Source: Argopecten irradians
Lineage: Eukaryota; Mollusca; Bivalvia; Pectinida; Pectinidae
Length of the DNA stretch: 64,000 bases
Direction of reading: 5' to 3'
Assembly: GCF_041381155.1 (NCBI RefSeq)
Contig: NC_091137.1
Coordinates: 12,209,765-12,273,764, forward strand
The notes under the pieces are model-generated. The model saw only the letters and a program-made list of their open reading frames with translations, had not been told where the DNA came from and did no database searches. Positions 23,541 to 36,197 of this stretch are shown here, one piece after another (positions within the stretch are counted from its first letter, which is position 1; each line of letters starts with the position of its first letter). The translations under genes and the position numbers were made by a program.

Positions 23541-26500
23541 CACCGGTGTTAAACCTGACATCCGCTCAATAATGTGGAATCCAGGCGGCTGGCAAAGCTT
23601 ATTAACCATCGTGATTTTATCCCTAGCATGGCTTGTTGGATTCAGCTCGAGACTTTTCGCCGTTATTCGTTTTGAAAGCATCATCCACGAATTTGATCCA
23701 TGGTAATGTATCTTCTTTTTACCGGTATGGACGCAAAAATACTAGTCGTGATGTTTCCAGACACCACGCGTTTGTCGACTTCGACATCAACAATTCAGAA
23801 ACGTTGCATGTTGATAAATATGTCTTTAAAAACTTATGTGTTTTTGCAGATGATAAAATCATAACAACGTCTTGAGCAACCTGTTACATACATGCATACT
23901 AGAGCTCTTGTGAAATCCATACCAGCTCTACCAGCATGTATTCAGTACCATACAAAAGCCTCCGAAATTGTCATTTATATAAAGCAGGATATAGGGCCTA
24001 CCACTTATAGCGAGTAATGCTTATTTTATCCTGCCTATACATCAACAATAAACCGTGCTGAAAACATATATCTGGATGTAATGCATGTCCTTATATTTGT
24101 ATGTGTATAAGTGACTGTAATCTTCAGATCATTTTTTCCAAATGATCCAGCAAGACACCTGTGGTATATATGTAATCCTTATTGATCTGCTGTTAGCAAA
24201 ACACACCTGTTCAAAACTGACTGCAACTTTTAGTATAATATCATATGAATCATCACTGCAATTAGCTTATTATAGCATTAAATAATAAATATCATAGCAA
24301 TTATAGAAATAATAACATCAACTTTACTGATATATCGGCCAATGACAGAGATACCATATTTGTCATACAGCATGAATAAATAAGAAATATCTGTAATTAA
24401 AAGTATCCAATCACTTTTAAAATGAGGAAGTTTATAGTCTTTATAATCTATGAAAAATTATGTAACTGTGTGAAGCCTTGTCATTACTGAGAACATATGT
24501 GGCACATTTATATTGTACTCACAATGCAAGATATTTTGTAAATACCTCTCTCGTTCAGAAAGTAACATAGAACTGATGACCAATTAAGTGATAATCATAA
24601 AGTAATATAATGGCAATATTTTTTTTCAATGTTCTTTTGAAATTAACAGTATAATTTGCATATTTTTGTAATACAGATTTAGGATCCAAAGAGTTAGTTA
24701 GTGTAAGGCATTATAATATCTTTAAAAAAATCACACATCTGTCCAGGGCAAGAAATATCCCAGGTCTGATGGCCTTAGACCAGTAAAATATGCTCCTGGG
24801 CAAGTGAAAATGGGTGTAAACTTGCCTGATTTTAATGTTAATGTAACCCTGGTCAATACTAGCCGCAATATATCGCTCGGCTAGAGTGAACTTCTCTTTA
24901 GCTCGATCGGTTGAGCGTCAGACTAGTAATCCAGAGGTCCCGAGTTCGATCCCTGGCAGAGGCAGGTATTGAATTTATTGTTAATCCTGCACCCTGTTAC
25001 ATTTGCGTCCATGTAGGGACTCGGGAATGATACTTCACGATACCTGCGAAGGAACCGTTGTGACCCCTGGAAACTCGAGGACGAGTTGATTCCTGGAGGG
25101 GGAGTATGTAACCCTGGTCAATACTAGCCGCAATATATCGCTCGGCTAGAGAGAACTTCTCTTTAGCTCGATCGGTTGAGCGTCAGACTAGTAATCCAGA
25201 GGTCCCGAGTTCGATCCCTGGCAGAGGCAGGTATTAAATTTATTGTAAATCCTGCACCCTGCTTAATTTCCCTGTTTTAGGTAAAATTAGACTGAAATCT
25301 TCGGACAAGTGGTTTTCAAAATAAGTTTCTTGCCATGCTGTGATGTATGATAATATCATTGATAAAAGATGCACCAGGCATGAACAGAATCACCAACAAA
25401 AGTATCAAAGATGTATAATTTTTTCACTGAAAAAACCCAACTTATTCTTCGTTCAATGTTACTTCCTTATTCAGAGCAGAAACTGTGCAAGTTAACCAGT
25501 ATGTTTAATAGCAGGAAGTTAAGGTTCCCAGGACTTTCCTGTACAATATTCATTGACTGACATATGCTAGAGGGTGAAAATCACTTTACATTAGTAGAGG
25601 GACCTTGAGCTGTGACCTTGATGGTATCATTGGCTTTAAACACTGGCTGTACATGTCATCAGTATATTTTGCCCTGAGGGCAAAAATGGCCAGTACACAT
25701 GGGCAAGCTGTAGTAGGCAATTGCATTGAAATATCAATTAATGAGAAAAATAGATGAGTGGATTCTGCAAATGTTTATGCAGTGTTTTTCCTGCCTATAT
25801 ATTTGGGCCGAAATAAGGCCCCATTCCAAATTGTATTTCTTGTTTTTTTTCCCCAAATCTATGTCTAAATTTCCCAAATCAATGAGTTGATGCCTATTTT
25901 ATGTGATGAAACACAAAAAAATTCTGGAAATCTCAAGTTTAAACGTCATATTTTAGTATACATTCTTATACTTGATTCTTAGAGAAGGATAATTGTTTAT
26001 TTCTACCGTTTCCAAAATTTCCATAAACACCGTTAAAATTTTTCATTTCCTTCTTTTATTGCACAAAATTTCCCAATTTTCACCAATGGCAATTTCCAAA
26101 AATACCCAGGAAAAACACTGCTATGACTATTAATGCGTATAATAACTTTCGAAATGGAAATATTCTTTTCGGGGATATTATTAATTAATTATATATAATA
26201 ATTCTCTAATGAGGCATATGCAATCTTTTTGATGATTAATATATTGATACATTAATAAAGGCTTAATTAATATGAAATTAGCTGGTAAATCTCCTTTCAA
26301 TTTCCAAATAATTATTATTACCATGATGAAATGTGTCCAATTGATTTGTCACATAGTTTACATAGAATTTTTTTATAATATATCATAAGTTTTATATTAT
26401 AGTAGCCAGGCCACTAGACCAAAACTTAAAACAACAATCTTTTTTCCTGAATTCTAATACAATATATTAGACTTTCTCCCCCTACTTAGAAAATTTGATT

Positions 26501-29500
26501 AGAACAATACATACTTTATAAAAGATACATATACATGATTAAGATCATTTGAGATATCAGCTAGGGTATAGTTTTGAGATAAAGCTTTTGGTAAAATTTA
26601 ATGCTTACTATTACTGATGTTGGTTGAAGCTGATATGACATTTTGTAGTTTTAACTTTACTTCATAGATTATATGACCCGAACGGTCTAGGTGACCTTTA
26701 GGTTTTAGTCATCATAATATTCTTTGTGACAAGTGTTGTTATTTTTCAGGGTCATTCTAAAACCAAAGATGGCTATTGAAGAGACCATCTATTGAAAACA
26801 TATTTTTAGTTCTTCTTAAGTTATAAACTGGTGCTGAAAATTTGTAGGAATGTAAAGGAAGAGCAGCCCAAGAAGTGCTGTTATTTTTAGACCACCTGAA
26901 AAGGTATTCCCCTGTCACCTTTCCAAGATGGATGCCAAAATCACCATCTTGAAAAACATATTTAATCTTTGTCCAATTCAACTGGTGCAAAGATTGTCTA
27001 CTCTAGTATCACACCTTTAAGATATAAAATTCATGTTAAGAAGAAACAATATCATATTGAGTGTTAACCCAGGTGTACATGAGGATATTTATATTTGTAT
27101 GTTGTTATTTTTTTCATTTCTTATAATTTTGTACTGCACAACAGGAGTAACTTGTTAAACAACAAAATAAGATGTTGGTATCAATCAAACAAACACAAGT
27201 CACTGGTAGCAGTTGGTATGTTTATGTTAGCATAACCATAGATTTTATCATTTTACTTACAGGTTCAACTATCGCTCCACCCATCATATGGTTGAAAATG
27301 GTTTCTACAACTTCCTCAACTGGTTTGACGACCGGGCATGGTACCCACTCGGCAGAATTGTTGGAGGCACGGTAAGGGCTTGTTCTTGATATCGCAGATG
27401 TAAGACATCAACAAACGATAATTTAATTATTCAATGCATATGGATATAAGCAATAATAGGCCATTATTGAAAATTTATTGATAATTTTTAAACTGCAATA
27501 AAGATAGCAGGTTAGTGTTGGGAATCGGTTGTAAAATGGTAATCGATCATCGGTTTAGGACAATTTACTAATTATCGATTTTATAATCGGATACTATTTA
27601 TAGAAAGCTCTCCTATATTTATATATTTCACCTTTTAGCTTTTCTGAAGAATTTTAAAAAGATATCCACTGAACGAACAGTCATGAAGAAGTATTTTTTT
27701 TTAATTCAAATTCTTGAGTATCTATGATGTTTAAAATATTTTGATATGTGATTTTGCCCTGATATATATCATAATAAAGGTTCAGAACAGTATGAGATAA
27801 GCATGAGTTATCTCCCATTTTAATAATCGATTATTACCTTTCATAATCGATAGTCTTTGGAAAAATCATAATCGATCGATCATCGATTAAAATCGAGAAT
27901 CGGTCCAACACTATAGCAGGTTTACAGAATATAAAGCTATATGGCATGAAAAGTTGATATTTGAAATAAAACTATTTCAATACACAACATGTATTTAAGG
28001 AATGATTTTTATTGTTTGTTGTTTACTGGTGTGTAAACTGCATTTTTTGTACAGATATTTTAAATGACGCGCGTCAGCGCGTCATGTTGAAATATCTGTA
28101 CAAAAAAATGCAGTTTACACACCAGTAAACAACAAACAATAAAATTTATTCCTTATATTTACATTTCGATTGACCATTTCATTCAAGTCAAATTTTTAAA
28201 TAAAATAAAGCTCTGTTTTTCCAATGTTATACGATAGTTGGAACAGCCGGTCGGTTGATGGAATCCCTGAACAGCTGGCTTCAATTTGGCGGAAAATGTT
28301 GTCAAATTTACAGAGTACACAAAATATAGTTCCACATTGACTTTATCTTTTTTCATCCCATTTACACAACATTTGTTAATTTTTTATTTGCTGATATATA
28401 ATTTAAGATTTACATAACATTCATATTGAAGATGTTTCATACAGAAACAATAGGCCTAACCGGATGCGCATTCACACTACTTGCGGAAGTCAGTGTTCCG
28501 GTGTGTGTATTCTTGCGTGGCAACCACTGCGTTTACGCAAGTGTAAACGATTTCGTAAAATTTTACCATCCCTGCTCTTACATTGCAGTTTTAGCCTTGA
28601 TTTCTTGTACTTACTGATGTTGTTGTTTTACAGGTATATCCCGGATTGATGGTGACGTCAGGAACGATACACTGGTTTCTACGAGCACTCAACATTCCAG
28701 TCCATATCAGAGATATATGTGTATTTTTAGCTCCTATATTTAGGTTAGTGTTAATTTCATAAGTTTGTTCACAATCAACCACATACTTTGATACATCTTT
28801 CCTTTGACTTTGTAATGTTATATGTTTACTAATTTTAGTTGAAACTCTTTAGTTTTAATTGAGGTATATTACTGCTATGTTATGTGAATCATGGGATTGG
28901 CTATATTGATATTTGTTCCAATACCTATGGGATATGAAATGGTCGACTAATATTGCTCCTTTGAAAACAGATTTTATATAAAATTGTGCTTAATATCTTT
29001 TTTATTTCAGTGGTTTGACATCTTTAGCTGTTTACTTTTTTACCAAAGAAATCTGGAACACCGGCGCTGCCCTTTTTGCTGCCTGTTTCATAGCTATAGG
29101 TAAATATTTCATTTCCACATCTATCGGGTATCAATGTGATTTGATTTTGTATCTATAAATGAAATTCATGCCTATAGAAATGACATGTGTTTTAAGATTC
29201 TTACTTTTTTATTTTAGTACCTGGATATATAAGCAGATCAGTGGCAGGAAGCTATGACAATGAGGGTATTGCCATTTTTGCATTAATGTTCACATATTAT
29301 CTATGGGTAAGTAAAATACTGGTACATGCTTTTGCTTCAATAAAACCTATATTTTTCCCCTGAGATTTTCACTTATAGTTGAACTAAACTAAATGGGATA
29401 ATTTTAAAGGTATTAAATGCATGTATGGTTGCTATTGTATTGTTCAATACAAAATTGTAACCCATGATTTCAATAACAGTTCTTCATTTTATAGTCTGCT

Positions 29501-32500
29501 GCTTAATACTGGTTACCTCCCTTGACTCATACACTAGCTCTTGACACCTGTTCTTCAATATTTGAAAAAAAGGAAAAACTCAGAATGATTGCAAAGCTTG
29601 ATAAGTCTTGTTCAAAGTAAAAGAATTTACTGTGATAATATGACTTCAGTATTAAAGCAGTTTGAGACAACTTATTTGAAATTTTTTGTTTGATATTTCC
29701 ATAGTGACCTTTATCAAATCACTTAAGTTATCATTGTAAAAGTGTGTAATTTTTTTCTGAATTTGTTTTGTAGATAAAGTCTGTAAAGACTGGTTCAGTG
29801 ATGTGGTCTATACTGACCGCCCTCTCCTACTTCTATATGGTGAGTATCTGAAGCTGTAGTCAAGTGTTAATCTGAAGCTGTAGTTTGATTAGAATTTTGT
29901 TATTATAACTTTTAGGAAATATTTAGCGGAGTGCTTCCAGTCTAAAAGTGCTAAAATAGATATGTTTAATAGTGATTTCCAGCTTGTTTGACTTATTTCT
30001 AATAGAACACAATAAACATCTGATTTGAGCTGAATCAATTAAACGATGTGAATTTACAGATATACACTTTCAGACCTGGCATCTATTTAAAATTTCTTTA
30101 GATAACCAGTCAATCTTGAAACAAATTTAGGATGAGGGAATGAAAAAACACCATTAAACAACTGACCATATTCTGCGTTATTATTGATATTTACTGATTT
30201 GTTTGCGTTGTAGGTATCTGCTTGGGGAGGCTATGTGTTCATCATCAATCTTATTCCTCTCCACGTTTTTGTGCTCTTACTGATGGGTCGCTTCTCACGC
30301 CGTATTTTCATAGGTTAGTATTCAAAGGTCTCTTTCATATAAACCTTATTCACTAAACAGGCATGTAGAATTTTATGTTAATATCTTATGTAACAGGTAT
30401 TATTTCATCTTTGCATATTACAGAGTTCTTTTTCCCTCGCAGGAAGGTATCATTATTTTGTGAGCAAAATTCAAATCATTTTCTCTGAAAAATGTGATGT
30501 TACACTCGCAAACACGTCACAATTGTTACTTTCCCACTAGGGTAGATAACTCATTAATAGACAGAATAATTATACAACATCAAAGTTGGATATCAAAACA
30601 GATAGTGATATTGCATGGAAATGAATGTGGCTGTTAATAGGATGTTAGGCGTTAATAAGAAATGAAATTGTTTTCAATATTGCTGAGATACGAGTATTTT
30701 TAGTGGCGAATACTTTTCATGAAAATTAAAAGTGTTGATAGCTTATCATGCCAAGATAGTTGATTCAGATTGATACACATAAAGATGATTAAAATAAAAA
30801 ATTTAATCTCTTTCTTTTCAGCATATACAACATTTTACATTGTGGGACTGCTACTGTCTATGCAGATTCCCTTTGTCGGATTTCAGCCAATCAAAACTAG
30901 CGAACACATGGCATCAGCTGGTATGTATATTGTGTAACTTTGTGTAACTGTTATTTCATTGATCCTTAATTATGTGTAATAAGCACCTAACAGCAATTTT
31001 CTGGCCTACTTTATCAGGGGATGTAGGTTATACAGTTACTTACACAAATGATGCTAATCTAACTGGAGTACATTCACATTTTTCTGCCAAAAATTTACTG
31101 CTCTGTCAGCTCAGCTGTTAAATTCAACGTCTTTGAAAGGTACTGCTATGTCAACTGTAAAATTCAATGTCTTTGAAAGGTACTGCTATGTCAGCTATGA
31201 AATTCAATGTCTTTGAAAGGTACTGCTATGTCAACTGTGAAAATCAATGTCTTTGAAAGGTACTGCTATGTCAACTGTGAAAATCAATGTCTTTGAAAGG
31301 TACTGCTATGTCAGCTATGAAATTCAATGTCTTTGAAAGGTACTGCTATGTCAGCTATGAAATGCAATGCCTTTGAAAGGTACTACTATGTCAGCTGTTA
31401 AATTCAATGTCTTTGAAAGGTACTGCTATGTCAGCTATGAAATTCAATGTCATTGAAAGGTACTGCTATGTCAGCTATGAAATTCAATGTCTTTGAAAGG
31501 TACTGCTATGTCAGCTATGAAATTCAATGTCTTTGAAAGGTACTGCTATGTCAACTATGAAATTCAATGTCTTTGAAAGGTACTACTATGTCAGCTATGA
31601 AATTCAATGTCTTTGAAAGGTACTACTATGTCAGCTGTTAAATTCAATGTCTTTGAAAGGTACTGCTATGTCAGCTGTGAAATTCAATGTCTTTGAAAGG
31701 AACTTGCAAACTTTTCATTTCAGAGAATAAAGAAAGATAAAAGATATTTTATACACAATTAAGAAGATGTTGACTATGATTCTTATTATTTCCCCCAGGT
31801 GTTTTTGCCTTGCTGTACGCCTATGCTATCCTGAAGTATGTACAGTCATTTCTCACTAAAGCAGAGTTTAAGCTTTTCTTCTTCCTCTCTGCAACGGCAG
31901 CAGCTGGCATCATCTTCTTGGCTGTTGTTGGTCTCACTTGGGCAGGTAAGTTGAGGGAAAAATTGGAAACGTATGTGATAATGACTTATTGTCAAAGCTC
32001 AAGGCTACTATACATACATTTATTTAAAGGGAGAAGACCTATACAGGCAATTCCTGCTGTCTAATCCCTTTGACATTTTTCAATAAAAATTTATGAAATT
32101 GAAATTACTATACACTTTAAATTGCTCGTGATGGGAAGAAATGTTTCTAATGTTATTGAAAAAGATTTATTTTCATTTTCAATTTGATACATTGTAAAAG
32201 AAGATGCATACATATTAACTTGATTTTTGGAAACATGAAAAATAACTGTTGTTAATTGTTTGTAGGTTACATTCACCCTTGGAGTGGACGGTTCTATTCC
32301 CTGTGGGATACTGGTTATGCCAAAATCCACATCCCTATCATTGCCTCTGTATCTGAGCATCAGCCCACGACATGGGTGTCGTTCTTCTTCGACCTCCACA
32401 TTTTAGCCTGTGCCTTCCCTGTGGGCGTATGGTACTGCGTCAAGGACGTCAATGATGAGAGAGTGTTTGGTATGTACTTCATCTCCTCTTGTTTGTACAT

Positions 32501-35500
32501 AATGTTTGTAATGATAACACTATCCAATCAAATGGAATTACACGGAGTCATTGAATTTTGTAAGAGTTAATCAAGTATTTACTTCATTATGGGTATTTAG
32601 TGTTTATATTTATCATTAACTGCACTTATCTGCTTGTCAGAATTGTACTCATCACCTGTATTTATACACTGTATATTTCAGTGGTGCTCTATGCCATCTT
32701 TGCCAGCTACTTTGCCGGTGTAATGGTGCGTCTTATGCTCACACTCACCCCCATTGTGTGTGTTCTCGCTGCCATTGCCTTCTCCAAAACGTTTGAAATT
32801 TACCTGAAGGATGATGTGCCTAAAACTAGCGTCAAAGAGACGGAGAAGAAAACGATAGATAATAAGAATGATACATTGTATGATAAGGTAAACTTTAAAA
32901 TTTCTCCTGTATCCATGCTAACCATGTTAACCTCTTTTTGGAACTGATCTTGAAACGTGATATGCTTCAACAACATTTCATTCTTGTCGTATCTTGTTTC
33001 ATAATGTGATAATATGCTATGATCAATTCCAATTTTGTAACTTAAATGATATATAAATTGTCATCACTTTAATAGCATATACAGTATCTAATGAATTTTA
33101 TAACTGAGATTGTTTAGAAAGAACAAGAATTTATTTGACTGTTTTACTACTTGTTGTAATAATACCTATGCATTCTATGGTATAAATTTCTTTCAACGTG
33201 AAATGAAGTAGGCATTATTAGAAAAGAACAACATGAAATATTTGTGTTTTGTAGGTGGGTAAAACTAAAAAGGTGAAGGAAGAGAAGCCGAAGGACCAAG
33301 ATGGACTTGGAATGAATGTGAAGACAATCATAGTCATTGCCTTACTCATGTTGCTGATGCTGTTTGCTGTGCACTGTACATGGGTCACCAGCAGTGCTTA
33401 TTCCAGTCCCAGTATCGTCTTGGCCTCCTACAATCATGATGGGTAGGTTAGATGAAAAAACACTTCAAGTACTGATAAAACTTTTAAATTTTACTACAGA
33501 TCAATGTTTGCTGAACTGAAGTTAACAAGTATGATGCTGTTTGAATGTTTTTAGGAGCCGGACGATATTGGATGACTTCCGTGAGGCATATTACTGGTTA
33601 CGTCAGAATACTCATGAAAAGGCGAGGATCATGTCGTGGTGGGATTATGGATATCAGATAGCAGGCATGGGCAATCGAACTACACTTGTGGATAACAACA
33701 CTTGGAACAATAGCCATATAGCTCTGGTAATTACTAACTCAATGTTTTACACTCTCCATGTAATCGAGCCATGTAGAGTTCTTTGGAATAACCAAGAGTT
33801 ACTCAAGTCTTGCTTTTTCCAATATTTATTCAGCATTAACAGATAGGTTGTCATTTGTCTGACGAATTCAACCCTTTTGATTCTTAATAAAAACTCTTAC
33901 CACTCTGCTTGAAATTCCCCTTGCGTATATATTTTTTTTTTATTCCATTGAGTTTGTTCTTTGAAGTACAATATATTAAACCTGGGTGGTCAGCATGGGT
34001 TTGATAGTGCAAAGATCAGTTTGATTTTTTATATGAGATTGATAAAATATTTACAATAGTAACAATAAAGACAAAGTTTCATTCAACATAGATTTATTTT
34101 TCAATCATACCAGTTTCTCAAAATGTAAAATGAAAATTGATGCCACCACAATTTATGATACTTTAGAATGATGACATTACACTTTTGTGCTATCAGAGGC
34201 TGACTCTATGGATCATATGAAAACATAGCTGTGAACATTCTGATATTGGCTGTTTTAGGTAGGGAAAGCTATGTCCTCCACTGAACCTGAGGCTTACAAG
34301 ATCATGAGAGCATTAGATGTGGATTATGTGCTTGTTATCTTCGGCGGAGTGATTGGGTACTCCGGTGACGACATCAACAAGTTTCTGTGGATGGTGAGGA
34401 TTGCTGAAGGGGAGCACCCTAAAGACATCAAGGTAGGAATTCTTCAGGCAAAAAAAGCAATGGTAGAATAAAGGTTTGGTGTTATGTACACTTTACTATA
34501 GATAAGTAACTAGTAAAGTTGATCATATTAAAAATGTGCTCCCTACTTATCAGTGACAAAAAACTGGTTTCATATTTGTCTGAAACTTATTATGTTTTTT
34601 ACAATAAAGAGAAGGAAATTTTGATGTCTGGTGAAAATGACATTGTTTGACAGTTTGAACATTTTCCAAAACTGTTGTGATTTGAATTTGCTTCTAAGAA
34701 CTTGGATGCTGTCAAATTTTGAAAAAGATGTTAATCAATTTTTTCTTCATACAGGAGTCTGACTACTTCACCCCACAAGGAGAGTTCCGTGTGGATTCAG
34801 CAGGATCTAAAGTCTTACTCAATTGTCTCATGTACAAGTTGTCTTACTACCGATTTGGAGAACTCCAGGTAAATACCACATGTATATTTATATAAAAGGA
34901 AATACTGGGACTTGTCATACACTGCATATAGATCCAATGTTATACAAGGAAGGACTTGGACCATTGTTATTGCCTATAAGAGTAACTATATATAATACCT
35001 AGTTCCCCTACAGATATTGTCCCAAGTACTTCCTGAATAATGTATCTGAGTACACTACTACAGATGTATGTAGAGGCTTTCAGTTATAAGGTAATTGAGT
35101 ACTGTATTGTTATTTCCTATTGTATAGCCTTGAATACATGTCTGAGGAAATGGATAAAGTGTGCTTTTCAGATTCATGGTTGTTGAATTAATTCAGAATA
35201 ATATGAGAGTGCTGGAGGTCCGAGTCCATTAACATTCAGTTGGTAGCAGAGGTTAATTTGAGTAAATTAGTATCTATACAAGAAATGTGTTTATAATTTG
35301 ATTGGATGTGGGGAAACTCTCAAACTAATCAACCATGGATAACTGTGAACCATAACCACCTCCTTTGAAGTCAATTTCACAGAAAACATCCACTTACATC
35401 TCGTACATAGACAAACTATCCTGAATCAACCAAAGATATACAATGTATTAAGGATGTTAAAGCAACAATAAACCTCATTGATGATGTTTTTAATTGTTTT

Positions 35501-36197
35501 TGTAGCTTGACTTCCGCAGTCCTGCCGGCTATGACAGGACTAGAGGAGTGGAGATTGGAAATAAGAACTTTGATCTGACGCACATGGAAGAGGCCTACAC
35601 GACTGAGCATTGGCTCGTCAGGATCTACAAGGTCAAGGATCTGGAGAACCGTCAACGTGTGCTCAATCAGAAGATGCCAAAAATCAAAACTAATAAGAAA
35701 AAACATTCCAAAAAGGTAGGACTGACATGTAGTATAAAAAACTGATTTAAAGCACTTATTTTACTTTTACTTGATGTAACATATCAGCCATAGTGATCTA
35801 TTGTTATATATAAATTTAATATTTCCTGCTTTTTAAACTTTAATAATACAAGTTGTTTTAATGGAGGTCACTGCCAAAAAAGTTACATATTTTATCAAAT
35901 AACTGTTGGGTTTATTCTAAATTGTGTGAACTAAAGAGTGATTACGTATTCAAATGATAATTCAGGATAAATAAAGTAACTTTAGGAATAAAAACTGTTT
36001 TTGATTCCAATAACAAAGTGTGTAATTACACTAAATAACCAATTCATTGTTTAATCTATTTTAATTGTAATTTCACCTTTCATGCATCATAATTAAAAAA
36101 ATTGAATTTTCAGACCAGTAAAAGAAGAACGGGATTTATCAAAAATAAACCAAAGGTGAAAAAGGGCAAGAAACCAAAATCCAAAGGAACGAAGTAG
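23533..36197 (+). CDS. STT3B: Oligosaccharyltransferase catalytic subunit STT3B
   Basis: Seventeen coding exons: 23533-23702, 27263-27371, 28634-28743, 29011-29099, 29218-29306, 29774-29839, 30214-30313, 30822-30920, 31799-31945, 32266-32469, 32682-32887, 33255-33442, 33555-33726, 34259-34432, 34755-34868, 35506-35715, 36114-36197. Phases all agree, giving 776 codons plus stop. The enzyme transfers the preassembled glycan from dolichol pyrophosphate to Asn-X-Ser/Thr in the ER lumen. Visible family motifs: EFDPWFNYR (first acidic motif, E53-D55), GSYDNEG (second, D173-E175), SVSE in the external loop (354-357), WWDYG (554-558) and the DK-type motif D621..K624...M628, in a multi-spanning membrane protein. 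Similarity to human STT3B, including the basic C-terminal tail and the charged insert near residues 445-480, favours STT3B over STT3A. The N terminus is about 40 residues shorter than in human. The ATG at 23533 is preferred to upstream non-ATG frames because of its context. Confidence 0.97.
24744..25340. mobile_element. Possible decayed TIR element hosting the TRIM insertion
   Basis: CAGGGCAAGAAAT at the left and TTTCTTGCCATGCTG at the right are inverted partial matches enclosing the miniature LTR element, suggesting an older repeat that received a later insertion. The symmetry is short and no target duplication is evident. Confidence 0.3.
24842..25266 (+). mobile_element. Miniature LTR retrotransposon (TRIM-like fossil) with tRNA-like LTRs
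   Basis: Two direct repeats of about 160 bases (24842-25001 and 25107 to about 25262-25266) begin TGTAACCCTGGTC. The first ends TTACA, giving the TG...CA termini typical of LTRs. The internal region is only about 105 bases. Its right end has GACGAGTT and a purine tract, GGAGGGGGAG, immediately before the second LTR, as in Ty3-class elements. The LTRs differ at about three sites, so insertion is comparatively recent. TTAA occurs just outside both ends. There are no protein genes; size and layout fit a TRIM. Each LTR holds a tRNA-like block (24891-24965, 25156-25230) with a D-arm (GCTC..GAGC), an anticodon-loop-like CTAGTAA and a B-box-like GAGTTCGATCC. It lies in STT3B intron 1. Confidence 0.7.
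25780..26120. mobile_element. 341-bp TIR element (hAT-like ends)
   Basis: CAGTGTTTTTCCTGCC at the left and CCCAGGAAAAACACTG at the right are inverted repeats (about 14 of 16). CAGTGTTT-type ends are common in hAT elements. The core is T-rich on the left and A-rich on the right, non-coding. No clean 8-bp duplication was found. It lies in STT3B intron 1. Confidence 0.55.
27513..27913. mobile_element. 401-bp hAT-type MITE with perfect 8-bp target duplication
   Basis: The ends TAGTGTTGGGAATCGGT and ACCGATTCTCG..CCAACACTA (as the reverse complement) form inverted repeats. TAGCAGGT occurs exactly at both borders (27505-27512 and 27914-27921), the 8-bp duplication expected of hAT transposition. The core is full of ATCGAT/AATCGATT words and has no gene. 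It is inserted in STT3B intron 2. Confidence 0.85.
27997..28154. mobile_element. 158-bp near-perfect hairpin element
   Basis: Two arms of about 64 bases (starting AAGGAATGATTTTTATTG and containing GTTTACTGGTGTGTAAACTG) are almost perfect reverse complements. They flank a central block with TGACGCGCGTCAGCGCGTCA, the only CpG-dense spot in the intron. The whole unit can fold into one long stem. It lies in STT3B intron 2, 83 bases after the hAT-type element. TATTT motifs occur beside both ends, but a duplication is not certain. Confidence 0.7.
31096..31700. repeat. 40-bp minisatellite, ~15 copies, in STT3B intron 8
   Basis: Units of exactly 40 bases run TACTGCTATGTCAGCTATGA then AATTCAATGTCTTTGAAAGG. 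The first unit is slightly longer and diverged. Variants are mostly CAGCTATGA/CAACTGTGA/CAGCTGTTA. It ends about 100 bases before the acceptor of exon 9. Confidence 0.95.

Noticed and set aside
24891-24965. Functional tRNA-Thr gene
   Set aside because: The acceptor and anticodon stems pair poorly, and the same block recurs 265 bases later inside the matching repeat. It is better explained as a tRNA-derived part of an LTR.
23533-36197. Assignment as STT3A instead of STT3B
   Set aside because: The charged insert before the last membrane segment, the long lysine-rich C terminus and the residue-level match favour STT3B. STT3A lacks this tail.
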